This document shows positions 1 through 8,852 of a DNA stretch of 64,000 nucleotides, piece by piece; positions within the stretch are counted from its first letter, which is position 1, and each line of letters starts with the position of its first letter. A program made the position numbers and the translations under genes. Under the pieces are notes generated by a model. That model was not told the origin of the DNA, did not search any database, and was given only the letters and a program-made list of their open reading frames with translations. Location of the stretch: NCBI RefSeq assembly GCF_004000745.1, contig NZ_BILV01000014.1:1-64000 (forward strand), read 5' to 3'. The stretch comes from Paenibacillus barengoltzii NBRC 101215 (GTDB taxonomy: Bacteria > Bacillota > Bacilli > Paenibacillales > Paenibacillaceae).

Positions 1-43
1 CAAATATATAGGACAGGGATACGACGCCCCTCGCACCCATGAA

Positions 44-77
44 GAGAAACCACAACCTTATGCGGTTGTGGTTTCTC
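44..77. terminator. Perfect 14-bp hairpin downstream of the CPBP gene
   Basis: Perfect inverted repeat with arms at 44-57 and 64-77 (GAGAAACCACAACC and its complement) around a 6-base loop. It lies 7 bases beyond the stop of the minus-strand gene ending at 85. No long T tract follows on either strand, so it may act as a weak bidirectional terminator or mRNA-stabilising hairpin. Confidence 0.6.
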
Positions 78-84
78 ACTATGC

Positions 85-840
85 TTAGTTTATCCCATTG
101 AACAACACAGGAAGCAAAATCAACTGGTTAATCACATGCGTGGCGATATGTCCGAGCATGGCGTAGGCTATTCCGTGTTTCCAATACAGATAGCCAAATC
201 CGATGCCCGGCAAGAAGTTAAGCAATAGCGTCCGGGCTACAGTCACGTTGCTTAACCCCAGCATTTGTGCAGTCGCAGGAAGATGCCCTGCGGCAAAGAT
301 CAAGGCGGCCAAGACTATTCCCACGATATAGATGCTATTGCGATCCGAGGTGTTTGTCAGCTTGCTGGCCAGCCAGATGAGGATCGACATCAGTCCGAAT
401 CGGATTAGAAGCTCCTCAATGATTCCCCCATACAATACGCTTCCCGCAAAATAAAGCCAGGAAAATTCAAACTTCTCCGATAGTCCCAAACTTCCGGCAA
501 ACACCAGCTTCTCTGCAATGGCAATAAAACTGGCGGACAACAGTCCGATGCTCAGCGCTGCTACCAGGCTGGTTCTGCTCCACACCAATGGCTTGTTCAG
601 ATTCACTTTGGGAGCAGCCCAGATCCCTGCGATTGTAGCCAGTCCGGCTAACACTGCCGTTTGAAGCATGGTGATCAGAATAAGGACTTGCTTCGACCCG
701 AGTTGCGCCGCGATTTGATCTTCCAGTTCAGGGGATAAGACAATCGTTTGCTGGGCTCCTAGCAAAGCCCCGGAGATCAAGCCTAGTACGATCGCGGCAA
801 TCACTTTTTTTGCAGATAACATTCTCTTTGTTGTGGTCAT
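85..840 (-). CDS. CPBP-family intramembrane metalloprotease (Abi/CAAX-like)
   Basis: A 251-residue polytopic membrane protein. It has hydrophobic segments near residues 13-30, 50-72, 90-110, 125-145, 170-190 and 205-245. The family signature is present: an EExxxR motif (EELLIR, about residue 141), a histidine in the next segment (GHLP) and a C-terminal GHIATHVIN motif that supplies further metal ligands. The family includes CAAX-prenyl-protease-like and bacteriocin-immunity proteins, and the substrate here cannot be told. The start overlaps the end of the upstream hydrolase gene by 4 bases, so the two are probably cotranscribed and translationally coupled. The family call is secure; the role is not. 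Confidence 0.85.
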   Translation of the reverse strand: MTTTKRMLSAKKVIAAIVLGLISGALLGAQQTIVLSPELEDQIAAQLGSKQVLILITMLQTAVLAGLATIAGIWAAPKVNLNKPLVWSRTSLVAALSIGLLSASFIAIAEKLVFAGSLGLSEKFEFSWLYFAGSVLYGGIIEELLIRFGLMSILIWLASKLTNTSDRNSIYIVGIVLAALIFAAGHLPATAQMLGLSNVTVARTLLLNFLPGIGFGYLYWKHGIAYAMLGHIATHVINQLILLPVLFNGIN

Positions 841-3134
841 CGCTCGTTTTCCTTCCCAATACTAGATTTCAAGGCATTGATGACAGCAGCATCGTCACGA
901 ATGCCGACATCACGTAAATAGATCGAGCCGCTGGCGGATTGATCAAATACGAATCGGATTTGGTGGATCCGCTCCGGCTGGAACGACGAATTGACGTGGC
1001 TGAAGTCGGATAGCTGGAAAGCGAAGTTTTGAAACACCGGCTCTTTGGTCGGCATCAGCGACGTCAACGGCCATTTTACGATACCGCCTTCGAACATCGG
1101 CAGCAGACCGCCCGCTGCACTTAGCGGCAGGGAGGCCGTGTTGCCGCTGATATCCTCGACTTCGATGGTCAGATCGACCAGCTCTTCCTGTGTACCCGAC
1201 CGATCCGCCATGGAGAAGACGAGGGTGCCATTCGGCGGGATAGCAACCCCATTATCGGGTAAGGCGATCGTATAAGAAGGAGTGCCATCGACCTTGACGC
1301 GGTCCCATCCGAGACGAACGGCGTTAAACGGACCAGGGGCGAACTTCATTTCGACCTTTTCTTCTTTCCATTCCGTGAGATGCTCTCCCTTCAGTTGCCC
1401 GCCGGGCAGCGTAGTTGTGGAGAGGTCGATATCCTCGTCGAAGGTGCTGATCAGCGTCGTCCGGGCGTCTGAATAATCGTGGATGTACATCGTATCCGGC
1501 AGCCATTCCTTTGCGTAACCTAGATTTTGGAAAATAGCTCGGTACTCTGTTCTCCCATACAAGGTTGCATCAAGGAAGGACGAGATGAGCACCTTCGCCG
1601 CTTGCAGCTGCTCCTCCTGCGGGATCAGCTGGGCCAGGTTGTACAGCAGGTTGCCAAGCCCCGGTGCATCGCTCCGGCCCCATACCGTATTGAACTGCCC
1701 GTGATTGGCCCCGTAGATATAGACGGACGCTTTGAAATCATCGCTGCCCGAGGTAAACCGGATCCGGTTGTACTGGCTTGCTCCGGCAAAGGAACTGACG
1801 TCCATGTCGTGGGCGCCTTGCAGGGCGAGGTAGTTCACATCAGTCAACTCCGTTGGCTGGCTTGCCGGTTTGTATTGCCCGTCTGTACCCGCCAGCGAGA
1901 TGACGGAACGGATGCCAAAGCCGTAATTGAACTTGATGTTGCCGTCCTCCGGCGACGACTTCAGCCGGTTGTACGCGGCCGCCACGGTGACTGCCTCGCC
2001 GCCCCGGGAGTGGCCGATGAGCGCGATCCGGTTCATGTCCACTTTCCCGTAGAACGGGTTGCCCGCCGTGCTGTTCCATTCCTTCCATACGCTCAGGTGC
2101 TCCAGCATGAGCCAGCCGCGTGCCGGGTTTTCCTTCTCCAGCACGTTCAACATGAACAAGTCGTCGAAGGGCGACGTGTTGAGAAAATTCTCATCGATGG
2201 ACACGACGATATAGCCGCGGCTTGCCAGCAGTTCCCCTAAATAGGCATAGCCCGGGTCTGAATAATCGGTGGCAAGATGGTTGCCATGCACGATCATCAC
2301 CAGCGGAAAGGGCCCGTCTCCGTCTGGATACCAGACCAGTCCGTTTAACGGCATCGCATCTGGCCCAAAACCAAATGTCTTCGTCCGGAGCGAGGACCAG
2401 TTCGCTACAAAAGCAGACCCGTCCACCGGCTCTGTGATCAGCGAATCCTCTGCGTTAAAAACCTTACGGTAGCTGTCTGCGCTCCCGTAGGTTAGGGTTT
2501 GAACCGGATACGTTCCTGGCTCCGCAGGATTCGCTAGGGTTCCCGAGGAATGCCCCGCTGCCTTCATGGCCGACAGCCGGTAAGGCTTCACCAGTTCGGC
2601 GCGCCCGCCATCGACCAACCAAACTCCCGTACAGAGGGTAAAAGCTACGGTCACTGCCGTCGCCACTCCGGCCATCACCTTGGTGCGTGTTGTCACTTCG
2701 CGATAGGAACCCCGGATCCAGCGGGAGATCAACGCCCCCGATAAGGAACAGCCGGTCAGCACGGACAAGGTGACGATCAGCATGACCGTCATCGGACCGA
2801 TGAAGCTGATGAACATCAGGATGAAGGAGGCAAGTGCCAGACCTATGTACCTCGAAGGCACACGCTTGGCAAGATGCAGTACCCCAGCAAGGATCATGGC
2901 AATGAAAGTAATGGCAATCAGGAACACTCCGGTTCCGATCACATAATCCCACAGGCCCCGCGACCCAATCAGGTGATAGCTTTGGATGAGAAAAATGACG
3001 CCCGCGATACCATAGAGCGCGATGGATGCTCCTTTCCAACCGGGAGACAACGGGGGCCTACGCTTGAACCCCTCGACAAGCCGATTCCGCCACGTTCGGA
3101 TGGAACCTCTTCTGGACAACTCTGTTTCTGCCAT
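837..3134 (-). CDS. Membrane-anchored alpha/beta hydrolase with extra C-terminal domain
   Basis: A 765-residue protein. The first 180 residues hold a basic N-terminus and about five membrane segments (roughly 35-55, 62-90, 95-115, 117-138, 152-175). An alpha/beta hydrolase domain covers about residues 265-540, with the nucleophile elbow IGHSRGG (Ser near 376), an oxyanion-type MIVHGNH strand and a late histidine in GANHGQF. The last ~190 residues look like an all-beta module. The catalytic domain is predicted to lie outside the membrane and act as an esterase, lipase or acetylhydrolase; the substrate is unknown. The start follows an AGAGGT site at 6-base spacing. It shares its operon with the CPBP protease and is transcribed away from the two-component pair at 3283. 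Confidence 0.75.
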   Translation of the reverse strand: MAETELSRRGSIRTWRNRLVEGFKRRPPLSPGWKGASIALYGIAGVIFLIQSYHLIGSRGLWDYVIGTGVFLIAITFIAMILAGVLHLAKRVPSRYIGLALASFILMFISFIGPMTVMLIVTLSVLTGCSLSGALISRWIRGSYREVTTRTKVMAGVATAVTVAFTLCTGVWLVDGGRAELVKPYRLSAMKAAGHSSGTLANPAEPGTYPVQTLTYGSADSYRKVFNAEDSLITEPVDGSAFVANWSSLRTKTFGFGPDAMPLNGLVWYPDGDGPFPLVMIVHGNHLATDYSDPGYAYLGELLASRGYIVVSIDENFLNTSPFDDLFMLNVLEKENPARGWLMLEHLSVWKEWNSTAGNPFYGKVDMNRIALIGHSRGGEAVTVAAAYNRLKSSPEDGNIKFNYGFGIRSVISLAGTDGQYKPASQPTELTDVNYLALQGAHDMDVSSFAGASQYNRIRFTSGSDDFKASVYIYGANHGQFNTVWGRSDAPGLGNLLYNLAQLIPQEEQLQAAKVLISSFLDATLYGRTEYRAIFQNLGYAKEWLPDTMYIHDYSDARTTLISTFDEDIDLSTTTLPGGQLKGEHLTEWKEEKVEMKFAPGPFNAVRLGWDRVKVDGTPSYTIALPDNGVAIPPNGTLVFSMADRSGTQEELVDLTIEVEDISGNTASLPLSAAGGLLPMFEGGIVKWPLTSLMPTKEPVFQNFAFQLSDFSHVNSSFQPERIHQIRFVFDQSASGSIYLRDVGIRDDAAVINALKSSIGKENER

Positions 3135-3282
3135 AATATGACCTCTTTCTCAGATAAAAGTTACAACATCCAATATAGAAACTTTGCCTTTCTACCGCCT
3201 GTCGCTTTCCTTACAATAACCTTACATAGCAGGAAAACGGCTGCACGGTGCGAACATTACGAAGGAGTGAGGTGGTGGAATC

Positions 3283-4014
3283 ATGCGCAAAACGATACTG
3301 TTAGTCGACGACGAGCAGGATATCTTGGATATGCTGAAGCTTTTTTTGGAGCCGGACTATCACGTTCTTGAAGCCAACGACGGACAATCCGCGATGGAGA
3401 GGTTCGCTCGCGAGTCCATTGACCTGGCAGTGATTGATATCATGATGCCTTATGTGGACGGCTTCAAGCTCCTTCAATGGATACGCGGCCATTCCAAGAT
3501 TCCGGTGATTGTGCTGTCGGCCAAAAACCAGGAGGCGGACAAAATCGCCGGGCTTGGCCTCGGTGCAGACGATTTTATTACAAAGCCGTTTAGTCCCTTG
3601 GAGGTAGTGGCCCGAATTCAAGCGCACTTGCGAAGAACATACGAATTCAACGACGCCGGCACGGCTAAGGGAGCTGGTGCGGGCAAGGGCATCGTGGAGA
3701 CCCGACTTGGAGAGTTGATCCTGGATCATGAAGCGTGCCTGTTGTACAAGCGTGGAGAACCGATCGAGCTGAGCGCGATCGAATACAAGCTGCTGAAGTT
3801 GTTTATGAGCAAACCGGGGCGTATTTTTACGAAAAAGCAAATCTTCGAGCAGGTGTGGTCCGAGCCCTATATCGCAGATGACAATACGATTATGGTGCAG
3901 ATCAGCCGACTACGGGACAAAATCGAGGATTCGCCGCGGGAACCTTTTTATATTCGGACGGTCCGCGGACTCGGATACCGGTTCGCCAAAAAGGATGAGT
4001 TAGATGCGACGTAG
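3283..4014 (+). CDS. OmpR/VanR-type response regulator
   Basis: A 243-residue regulator. The receiver domain (1-120) has acidic DDEQD residues near 9-13, phospho-acceptor Asp near 52 in VIDIMMP and a Lys near 102 in TKPFSP. A Gly/Ala-rich linker (about 128-140) leads to a winged-helix DNA-binding domain ending in YIRTVRGLGYRF, the classic OmpR wing. The start has a GGAGTGAGGTGG ribosome site. The 3' end overlaps the kinase gene by 11 bases, so the pair is translated together. The divergent hydrolase/CPBP genes are a possible target, but no operator was identified. Ligand or stress sensed is unknown. Confidence 0.92.
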   Translation: MRKTILLVDDEQDILDMLKLFLEPDYHVLEANDGQSAMERFARESIDLAVIDIMMPYVDGFKLLQWIRGHSKIPVIVLSAKNQEADKIAGLGLGADDFITKPFSPLEVVARIQAHLRRTYEFNDAGTAKGAGAGKGIVETRLGELILDHEACLLYKRGEPIELSAIEYKLLKLFMSKPGRIFTKKQIFEQVWSEPYIADDNTIMVQISRLRDKIEDSPREPFYIRTVRGLGYRFAKKDELDAT

Positions 4015-5434
4015 ACCCCAAAAGCTGTTTGGGATGTTGTTGCGGAATTACGTGATTTTTTCTCTCACGCTGGGGATAAGCTTCGTCTTGCTGCTGCTTT
4101 TTTTCGTGGAAAGAACCAATGTGCGGATGCCTGCGGATATGTCATTGCTGCAAGCCCATGCGATTGTTCGACCAAATCCGGCCGATATCCCGACCGATGT
4201 GGTTGAAGAAGTGGGCGGTTGGGCGGAAGTTCTCGATGAGCAGCTGCGGATCCAGGAGGTTAGGGGAGAGAAGCGGGACGGTGACAGAACAGCGTATACG
4301 GAGCGGGAAGTGAACGCTCTTTTTTACGATACGGACGACAATCCGTACTATACGTCAATGGCTCCATTTCATACGGAGGACGGAGAGCGTCGTTACGTCT
4401 TGGTCCGGCTGCCGAAACAACAGATCCAAGCGGAATTCATGCTCAACGAGATGACGGAGGACTATCAGAGAATCTTCTGGATCGCACTAGCCGAGACGGG
4501 AGCGTTGTTCGTCTTGCTATTTGGAATAAATGTATATGTATACAGTCGCTTGGCCGCAGTCAGATTAACTAACCCGCTTAGCGCGATTGCCGCAGGTATC
4601 CGGAGTGTATCGGATGGGCGTTACCATGAGCGGCTTCACATCGAAGCGAATTACGAGCTGGCGCAAATTCAGGAGAGCTTCAACAAGATGGCGGAAAAGC
4701 TGGAGCGAGCAGAAGCGAACAATCGACAGCTGGCGGAGAGCAAGCAGCAAATGCTTGTCCATATTTCGCACGATCTGAGAACGCCGATCACGACGATTCA
4801 AGGTTACGTAGAAGCGCTGCAGCATGGGGTCATCAAGGAGGAGGCCGGACGTCAACGGACACTTGGTCTCATCCACGGCAAGACGAAGCTGGTCGCGGAA
4901 CTGATCGACGATGTCTTCGAGTTGGCGAAGCTGGAGGTTCCGGATTATCCTGTCGTCAAAAAGGGATGTGATCTTGCAGAGTTCACGCGCGAAATGGCCG
5001 CCGATTATTACGATATGTTCGAGGAGAAAGGGATGACGTTCGAGTTCGACATTCCTTCAGACGAGGTGTCGGTGCCGATTCATACCAAGCTGCTGTATCG
5101 AGCCGTTTCCAATCTGCTGGCGAACGCGCTGAAATACAATCCACCGGGGACGCATGTACGGCTGTCGCTTATTGATGAGCCGGACGTAGTGCGGATTGAG
5201 GTTGCAGACAACGGCGTTGGCATCCCCGCTGAACTGCGTGCCCGTGTCTTCGAGGCGTTCGTCCGCGGAGACGCTGCGCGCAAGAGCGACGGCGGCTCAG
5301 GGCTTGGCCTGACGATCGCCAAGCATATCGCAAAGAAGCATGAAGGCAGCCTTGTGCTTGATCGCGACGCAGGCTGGACGCGCTTTGTGCTGACCTTGCC
5401 AAAGACGGGGGAGATGAGCTCGGTCAAAGCCTAG
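4004..5434 (+). CDS. HAMP-containing sensor histidine kinase
   Basis: A 476-residue membrane kinase. It has membrane segments near residues 13-33 and 158-180 flanking an extracytoplasmic sensor region of about 120 residues. A HAMP linker (about 182-235) follows. The HisKA dimerisation domain carries the phospho-acceptor in HISHDLRTP (His256), and the HATPase domain shows an N box (NLLANALKY), DNGVGIP and GSGLGLTIAKH. It would phosphorylate the regulator encoded just upstream, with which it overlaps by 11 bases. The architecture matches VanS/PhoR-like kinases of Bacillota. The sensor domain gives no clue to the signal. Confidence 0.92.
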   Translation: MRRRPQKLFGMLLRNYVIFSLTLGISFVLLLLFFVERTNVRMPADMSLLQAHAIVRPNPADIPTDVVEEVGGWAEVLDEQLRIQEVRGEKRDGDRTAYTEREVNALFYDTDDNPYYTSMAPFHTEDGERRYVLVRLPKQQIQAEFMLNEMTEDYQRIFWIALAETGALFVLLFGINVYVYSRLAAVRLTNPLSAIAAGIRSVSDGRYHERLHIEANYELAQIQESFNKMAEKLERAEANNRQLAESKQQMLVHISHDLRTPITTIQGYVEALQHGVIKEEAGRQRTLGLIHGKTKLVAELIDDVFELAKLEVPDYPVVKKGCDLAEFTREMAADYYDMFEEKGMTFEFDIPSDEVSVPIHTKLLYRAVSNLLANALKYNPPGTHVRLSLIDEPDVVRIEVADNGVGIPAELRARVFEAFVRGDAARKSDGGSGLGLTIAKHIAKKHEGSLVLDRDAGWTRFVLTLPKTGEMSSVKA

Positions 5435-5458
5435 TCGATATAAGACTGGGCTTTTTTT
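5426..5458 (+). terminator. Rho-independent terminator overlapping the kinase stop
   Basis: Arms at 5426-5436 and 5444-5454 (AAAGCCTAGTC with one G-T pair) are followed by a run of seven Ts. The stem contains the last codons and stop of the kinase gene. Confidence 0.8.
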
Positions 5459-5527
5459 CTTATCTCTGGTTCGTAGACTTCACAAAATTCTCTAATTTTA
5501 AAATGCAAAAAAATTTGAATTTCTGTA

Positions 5528-5556
5528 TTGATATTAATTTTTCATGATGCTACAAT
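5528..5556 (+). promoter_or_regulatory. Sigma-A-type promoter of the siderophore operon
   Basis: The -35 TTGATA (5528-5533) and -10 TACAAT (5551-5556) are separated by exactly 17 bases. The expected transcription start near 5563 sits next to the Fur box, as expected for iron repression. Confidence 0.7.
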
Positions 5557-5565
5557 AACACTCAG

Positions 5566-5586
5566 TGATAATGATAATTATTATCA
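5566..5586. promoter_or_regulatory. Fur box
   Basis: The 19-mer GATAATGATAATTATTATC at 5567-5585 differs at one position from the classic Fur consensus. It also contains a perfect 7-1-7 element, TGATAATTATTATCA (5572-5586). It overlaps the predicted transcription start, so iron-loaded Fur should block initiation. Confidence 0.9.
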
Positions 5587-5702
5587 ATGAATGATAACTT
5601 GCGATGTAAGGAAGTAAATTCATGAAGGATGGAACAAGGTACATACGGATTTAGTTCATCATTCAGTTTATATAATTTTGAATTAAAGGAGAGGTCATAC
5701 AA

Positions 5703-6755
5703 ATGAAAAGATTCACAATGAGTATCATGATGATAATCTTGGTGTTGGCGTTAGCCGCATGTTCCTCTAATACAAACACTGCGGGGGAAAGCAATGTGAA
5801 AGCAAATAACAGCAACGCTTCCACTGCAACCGAAACGTCCGCTGAATCGACGGAAGCAGCAAAACCAACGACCGTTGAGTTTACAGATAGCCATGGTACG
5901 GTAACGGTTCCGGTTAATCCGAAGAGCGTCGTTGCTTTGGATAACAGAACGTTTGAAACCCTTGCGGATTGGGGGGTTAAGCTCGCGGCTGCACCTAAAG
6001 GGGTAATGCCTAAAGATTCCCCTTATGTTGCCGACGAATCGGTACAAGATATCGGTAACCACAGAGAGCCTAACCTGGAAGTCATCGCTGCGGTTAACCC
6101 AGATCTGGTGATTGTAGGTCAACGTTTCTCCGGCTACTACGAAGATATTAAGAAGCTTGTTCCGAATGCAGCCGTCATTGATGTAAACGTTGATGTATCC
6201 GGTGAAAATGGCACGCCAGGTGACAATCTGGTCAACGGCTTCAAAGAGATTACAACGAAGTTTGGTGAAATCTTCGATAAGAATGAAGAAGCAGCTCAAC
6301 TGGTAGCCGAATTCGATCAAGCGCTGGCTGACGCGAAAGCAGCTTACAATGGAACAGACAAAGTCATGAGCGTCATTGTTTCTGGTGGTAATATTGGTTT
6401 CGCTGCTCCATCTACTGGCCGCGTATGGGGTCCGCTGTACGATATCTTCGGCTGGGTTCCAGCACTGGAGGTAGAGAACGCAACTACTGACCACCAAGGG
6501 GATGAAGTTTCTGTAGAAGCTATTGCGCAAAGCAATCCGGATTGGATGTTCGTACTTGATCGCGACGCTGCAACTTCCAGCGGAGAAGAGAGTGTTCCTG
6601 CTCAAGACGTAATTAACAACGCTCCGGCACTTCAAAATACAACAGCCGTATCTAAAGGACAAGTTTTGTATGCTCCTACGGACACCTACACAAATGAATC
6701 GATTCAAACGTTCATTGAAATCTTCCAAGAAATTGCGCAAACTCTAAAGAAGTAA
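5703..6755 (+). CDS. Siderophore ABC transporter substrate-binding lipoprotein
   Basis: A 350-residue lipoprotein with a signal peptide and lipobox LAAC (lipidated Cys20), then a low-complexity Ser/Thr/Asn/Ala linker to about residue 58. The rest is a class III (helical-backbone) periplasmic-binding fold of the FecB/CeuE/YclQ type. The pattern VALDNRTFETLADWGV, then NLEVIAAVNPDLVIVG, is typical of this group. It would capture a ferric, probably catecholate-type, siderophore at the outer membrane face and deliver it to the two permeases encoded next. It is the first gene of the operon behind a Fur box. An AAAGGAGAGG site precedes the ATG. Exact ligand not determinable. Confidence 0.9.
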   Translation: MKRFTMSIMMIILVLALAACSSNTNTAGESNVKANNSNASTATETSAESTEAAKPTTVEFTDSHGTVTVPVNPKSVVALDNRTFETLADWGVKLAAAPKGVMPKDSPYVADESVQDIGNHREPNLEVIAAVNPDLVIVGQRFSGYYEDIKKLVPNAAVIDVNVDVSGENGTPGDNLVNGFKEITTKFGEIFDKNEEAAQLVAEFDQALADAKAAYNGTDKVMSVIVSGGNIGFAAPSTGRVWGPLYDIFGWVPALEVENATTDHQGDEVSVEAIAQSNPDWMFVLDRDAATSSGEESVPAQDVINNAPALQNTTAVSKGQVLYAPTDTYTNESIQTFIEIFQEIAQTLKK

Positions 6756-6774
6756 AATAAAGGAGTACATGATT

Positions 6775-7788
6775 GTGCCCGAGAATGTTATCGCTGAGGT
6801 TGAGACTACTTCTCAACCTCAGCTTTCTAAGCGTAAAAAGATATGGACGTTTCCCTTCATACTTGCCATCCTCGGCGTTATTATTCTAGGTATCATCTCT
6901 CTGTTTACGGGGGTGTATGATATCTTTGGACAAGAAGACGGCTGGGATATGTTCTTCATCACTCGGATTCCAAGAACGGTGGCCTTAATGCTTACCGGGG
7001 CGGCGATGGCCATGACAGGGCTGATCATGCAGCTGATGACACAGAACAAAATGGTCGAGCCGACCACCATCGGAACAACGGAGTGGGCGGGTTTAGGTCT
7101 GCTTACGGTCTACTTGCTAATCCCCAGCCCTTCATTAGTAGTACGGATGACGGGTGCAATTATATTTTCATTCGTTGGAACGATGGTTTTCTTCTTCTTC
7201 CTAAGGAGTGTAAGACTTCGCTCTTCTCTGATCGTTCCGATCATTGGATTAATGCTTGGTGCCGTCATCTCGGCATTGTCCACTTTCTTGTCGCTCTTCT
7301 TTAACATGTCTCAAGTGATCGAAGGCTGGTTCATCGGTTCTTTCGCTCCAGTTCAAGCCGGAAGATATGAATATTTGTGGATTATTATCATTGTCACGTT
7401 CTTCATTTTTCTATATGCCAATCGTCTAACGTTAGCTGGATTGGGAGAAGACGTAGCCACTGCTTTAGGTGTGAATTACAAGCGACTGATTCTGTTGGCG
7501 AATTTACTCATCGCGGTTGCCGTGGGGATTGTCGCCTCGGTCATTGGCAATCTTCCTTTCCTAGGATTGATTGTCCCGAACATCATATCTATGATTCGCG
7601 GAGATGATCTTCGCAGCAATCTCCCTTGGGTATGTGTCATGGGGATGGGGACGATCATGCTGTGCGATATCGTATCGAGGGTGATCATCATGCCATTCGA
7701 AGTGCCGGTCTCCTTAATTCTAGGGACCGTAGGCGCGGTCGTTTTCATCCTCATTTTGCTCAGACAACGAAGAAGCAGGAGGCTGTAA
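6775..7788 (+). CDS. FecCD-type iron-siderophore ABC permease, first subunit
   Basis: About 337 residues with eight or more membrane segments, in the BtuC/FecCD family. It contains the conserved RIPRTVALMLTGAAMAMTG segment and the later GLIVPNI loop that contacts the ATPase. The GTG at 6775 is preferred: the AAAGGAG site (6759-6765) is 9 bases away, whereas the in-frame ATG at 6769 is only 3 bases from it. It ends in TAATG, sharing one base with the next start. It would form a heterodimeric channel with the following permease. Confidence 0.9.
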   Translation: MPENVIAEVETTSQPQLSKRKKIWTFPFILAILGVIILGIISLFTGVYDIFGQEDGWDMFFITRIPRTVALMLTGAAMAMTGLIMQLMTQNKMVEPTTIGTTEWAGLGLLTVYLLIPSPSLVVRMTGAIIFSFVGTMVFFFFLRSVRLRSSLIVPIIGLMLGAVISALSTFLSLFFNMSQVIEGWFIGSFAPVQAGRYEYLWIIIIVTFFIFLYANRLTLAGLGEDVATALGVNYKRLILLANLLIAVAVGIVASVIGNLPFLGLIVPNIISMIRGDDLRSNLPWVCVMGMGTIMLCDIVSRVIIMPFEVPVSLILGTVGAVVFILILLRQRRSRRL

Positions 7789-8852
7789 TGAAGACCTTAA
7801 CTGTGGAATCTCAACTCAGTACAAACCGCGATTCCAATGCCAGCCCTCGTGCTAGATCTGCCAGCGCATTTCGAACCAAGAAGGAAGCGAAACGCTACTG
7901 GATTTTACTCATGTCGTTCCTTGGTGTGGGTCTGCTTGCGGCATTGGGGTTGCTGCTTTATAACAATCCCGTCCCGGTGGATTCGCCGTCCTTCGTTCCT
8001 GTGGTCAAGCGACGGCTTGTAGCCATTGTCGCCATGTTCATTGCTGCATTGTGCCATAGCTTCTCCACCGTGGCGTTTCAGTCGGTAACGAGTAACCGGA
8101 TGATTACCCCGTCTCTGCTCGGTTATGAATCCCTGTATTCAGCGATCCAGACCGGTACGTTGTTCTTCTTCGGGGCGGGTGCGCTTGTGAGCTTTACGGG
8201 GCCGGGTGCATTCTTCCTTCAGGTTTCGCTGATGATTCTGTTGAGCTTAATCTTGTATGGATGGCTGCTGTCCGGGAAGTATGGCAATCTGCAGCTAATG
8301 CTTCTCATCGGCATCATTATTGGAGCAGGTCTCAATTCCGTTTCAGGCTTTATGAGACGGATGCTGGCCCCATCGGAGTTTGACCTGCTGCAGTCCAGGC
8401 TGATCGGCTCGGTTAATAATGCGGATTCGGAATATTTTCCGATCGTCATTCCGCTGGTGGTCCTTACGGCTTTAGGTTTGTTCTTCTTCTCTAGAAAATT
8501 AAATGTCCTGGCGCTAGGCAAAGATGTGGCCACGACCTTCGGCGTGAACTATCAGAAGGGGATCATCTTCACGCTGGTCTTAGTCGCTGTCTTGATGGCG
8601 ATTTCGACTTCATTGCTTGGTCCGCTGACCTTTTTTGGTTTTTTAGTGGCGATGCTGAGTTACCAAGCGGCACCCACGTATGATCACAGATATGTCTTTC
8701 CTATGGCTTTTGCTATCGGGTTTTGCATTCTCACTTCTGCGTATTTCTTGTTATATCACGTGTTTCATGCGCAAACCGTCGTAGGGGTCATTATTGAGCT
8801 GTTTGGTGGACTTACATTTCTTATCGTAATCTTAAGGAAGAGGTCGCTATGA
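7788..8852 (+). CDS. FecCD-type iron-siderophore ABC permease, second subunit
   Basis: A 354-residue polytopic protein. The reading frame is open further upstream (to 7626) but the ATG at 7788 is chosen, because it carries an AGGAGG site (7777-7782) and overlaps the preceding stop in TAATG. A hydrophilic, Ser/Arg-rich N-terminus of about 40 residues precedes the first membrane segment. Family motifs include the RRLVAIVAMFIAAL segment, LALGKDVATTFGVN and LGPLTFFGFLVA near the cytoplasmic coupling loop. Sequence differs clearly from the first subunit, as in other two-permease catecholate systems such as YclN/YclO. It overlaps the ATPase gene by 4 bases. Confidence 0.9.
   Translation: MKTLTVESQLSTNRDSNASPRARSASAFRTKKEAKRYWILLMSFLGVGLLAALGLLLYNNPVPVDSPSFVPVVKRRLVAIVAMFIAALCHSFSTVAFQSVTSNRMITPSLLGYESLYSAIQTGTLFFFGAGALVSFTGPGAFFLQVSLMILLSLILYGWLLSGKYGNLQLMLLIGIIIGAGLNSVSGFMRRMLAPSEFDLLQSRLIGSVNNADSEYFPIVIPLVVLTALGLFFFSRKLNVLALGKDVATTFGVNYQKGIIFTLVLVAVLMAISTSLLGPLTFFGFLVAMLSYQAAPTYDHRYVFPMAFAIGFCILTSAYFLLYHVFHAQTVVGVIIELFGGLTFLIVILRKRSL

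Noticed and set aside
1527-2240. Plus-strand open frame opposite the membrane hydrolase
   Set aside because: The minus strand has the GHSRGG nucleophile elbow and a good start; the plus-strand product has no recognisable features.
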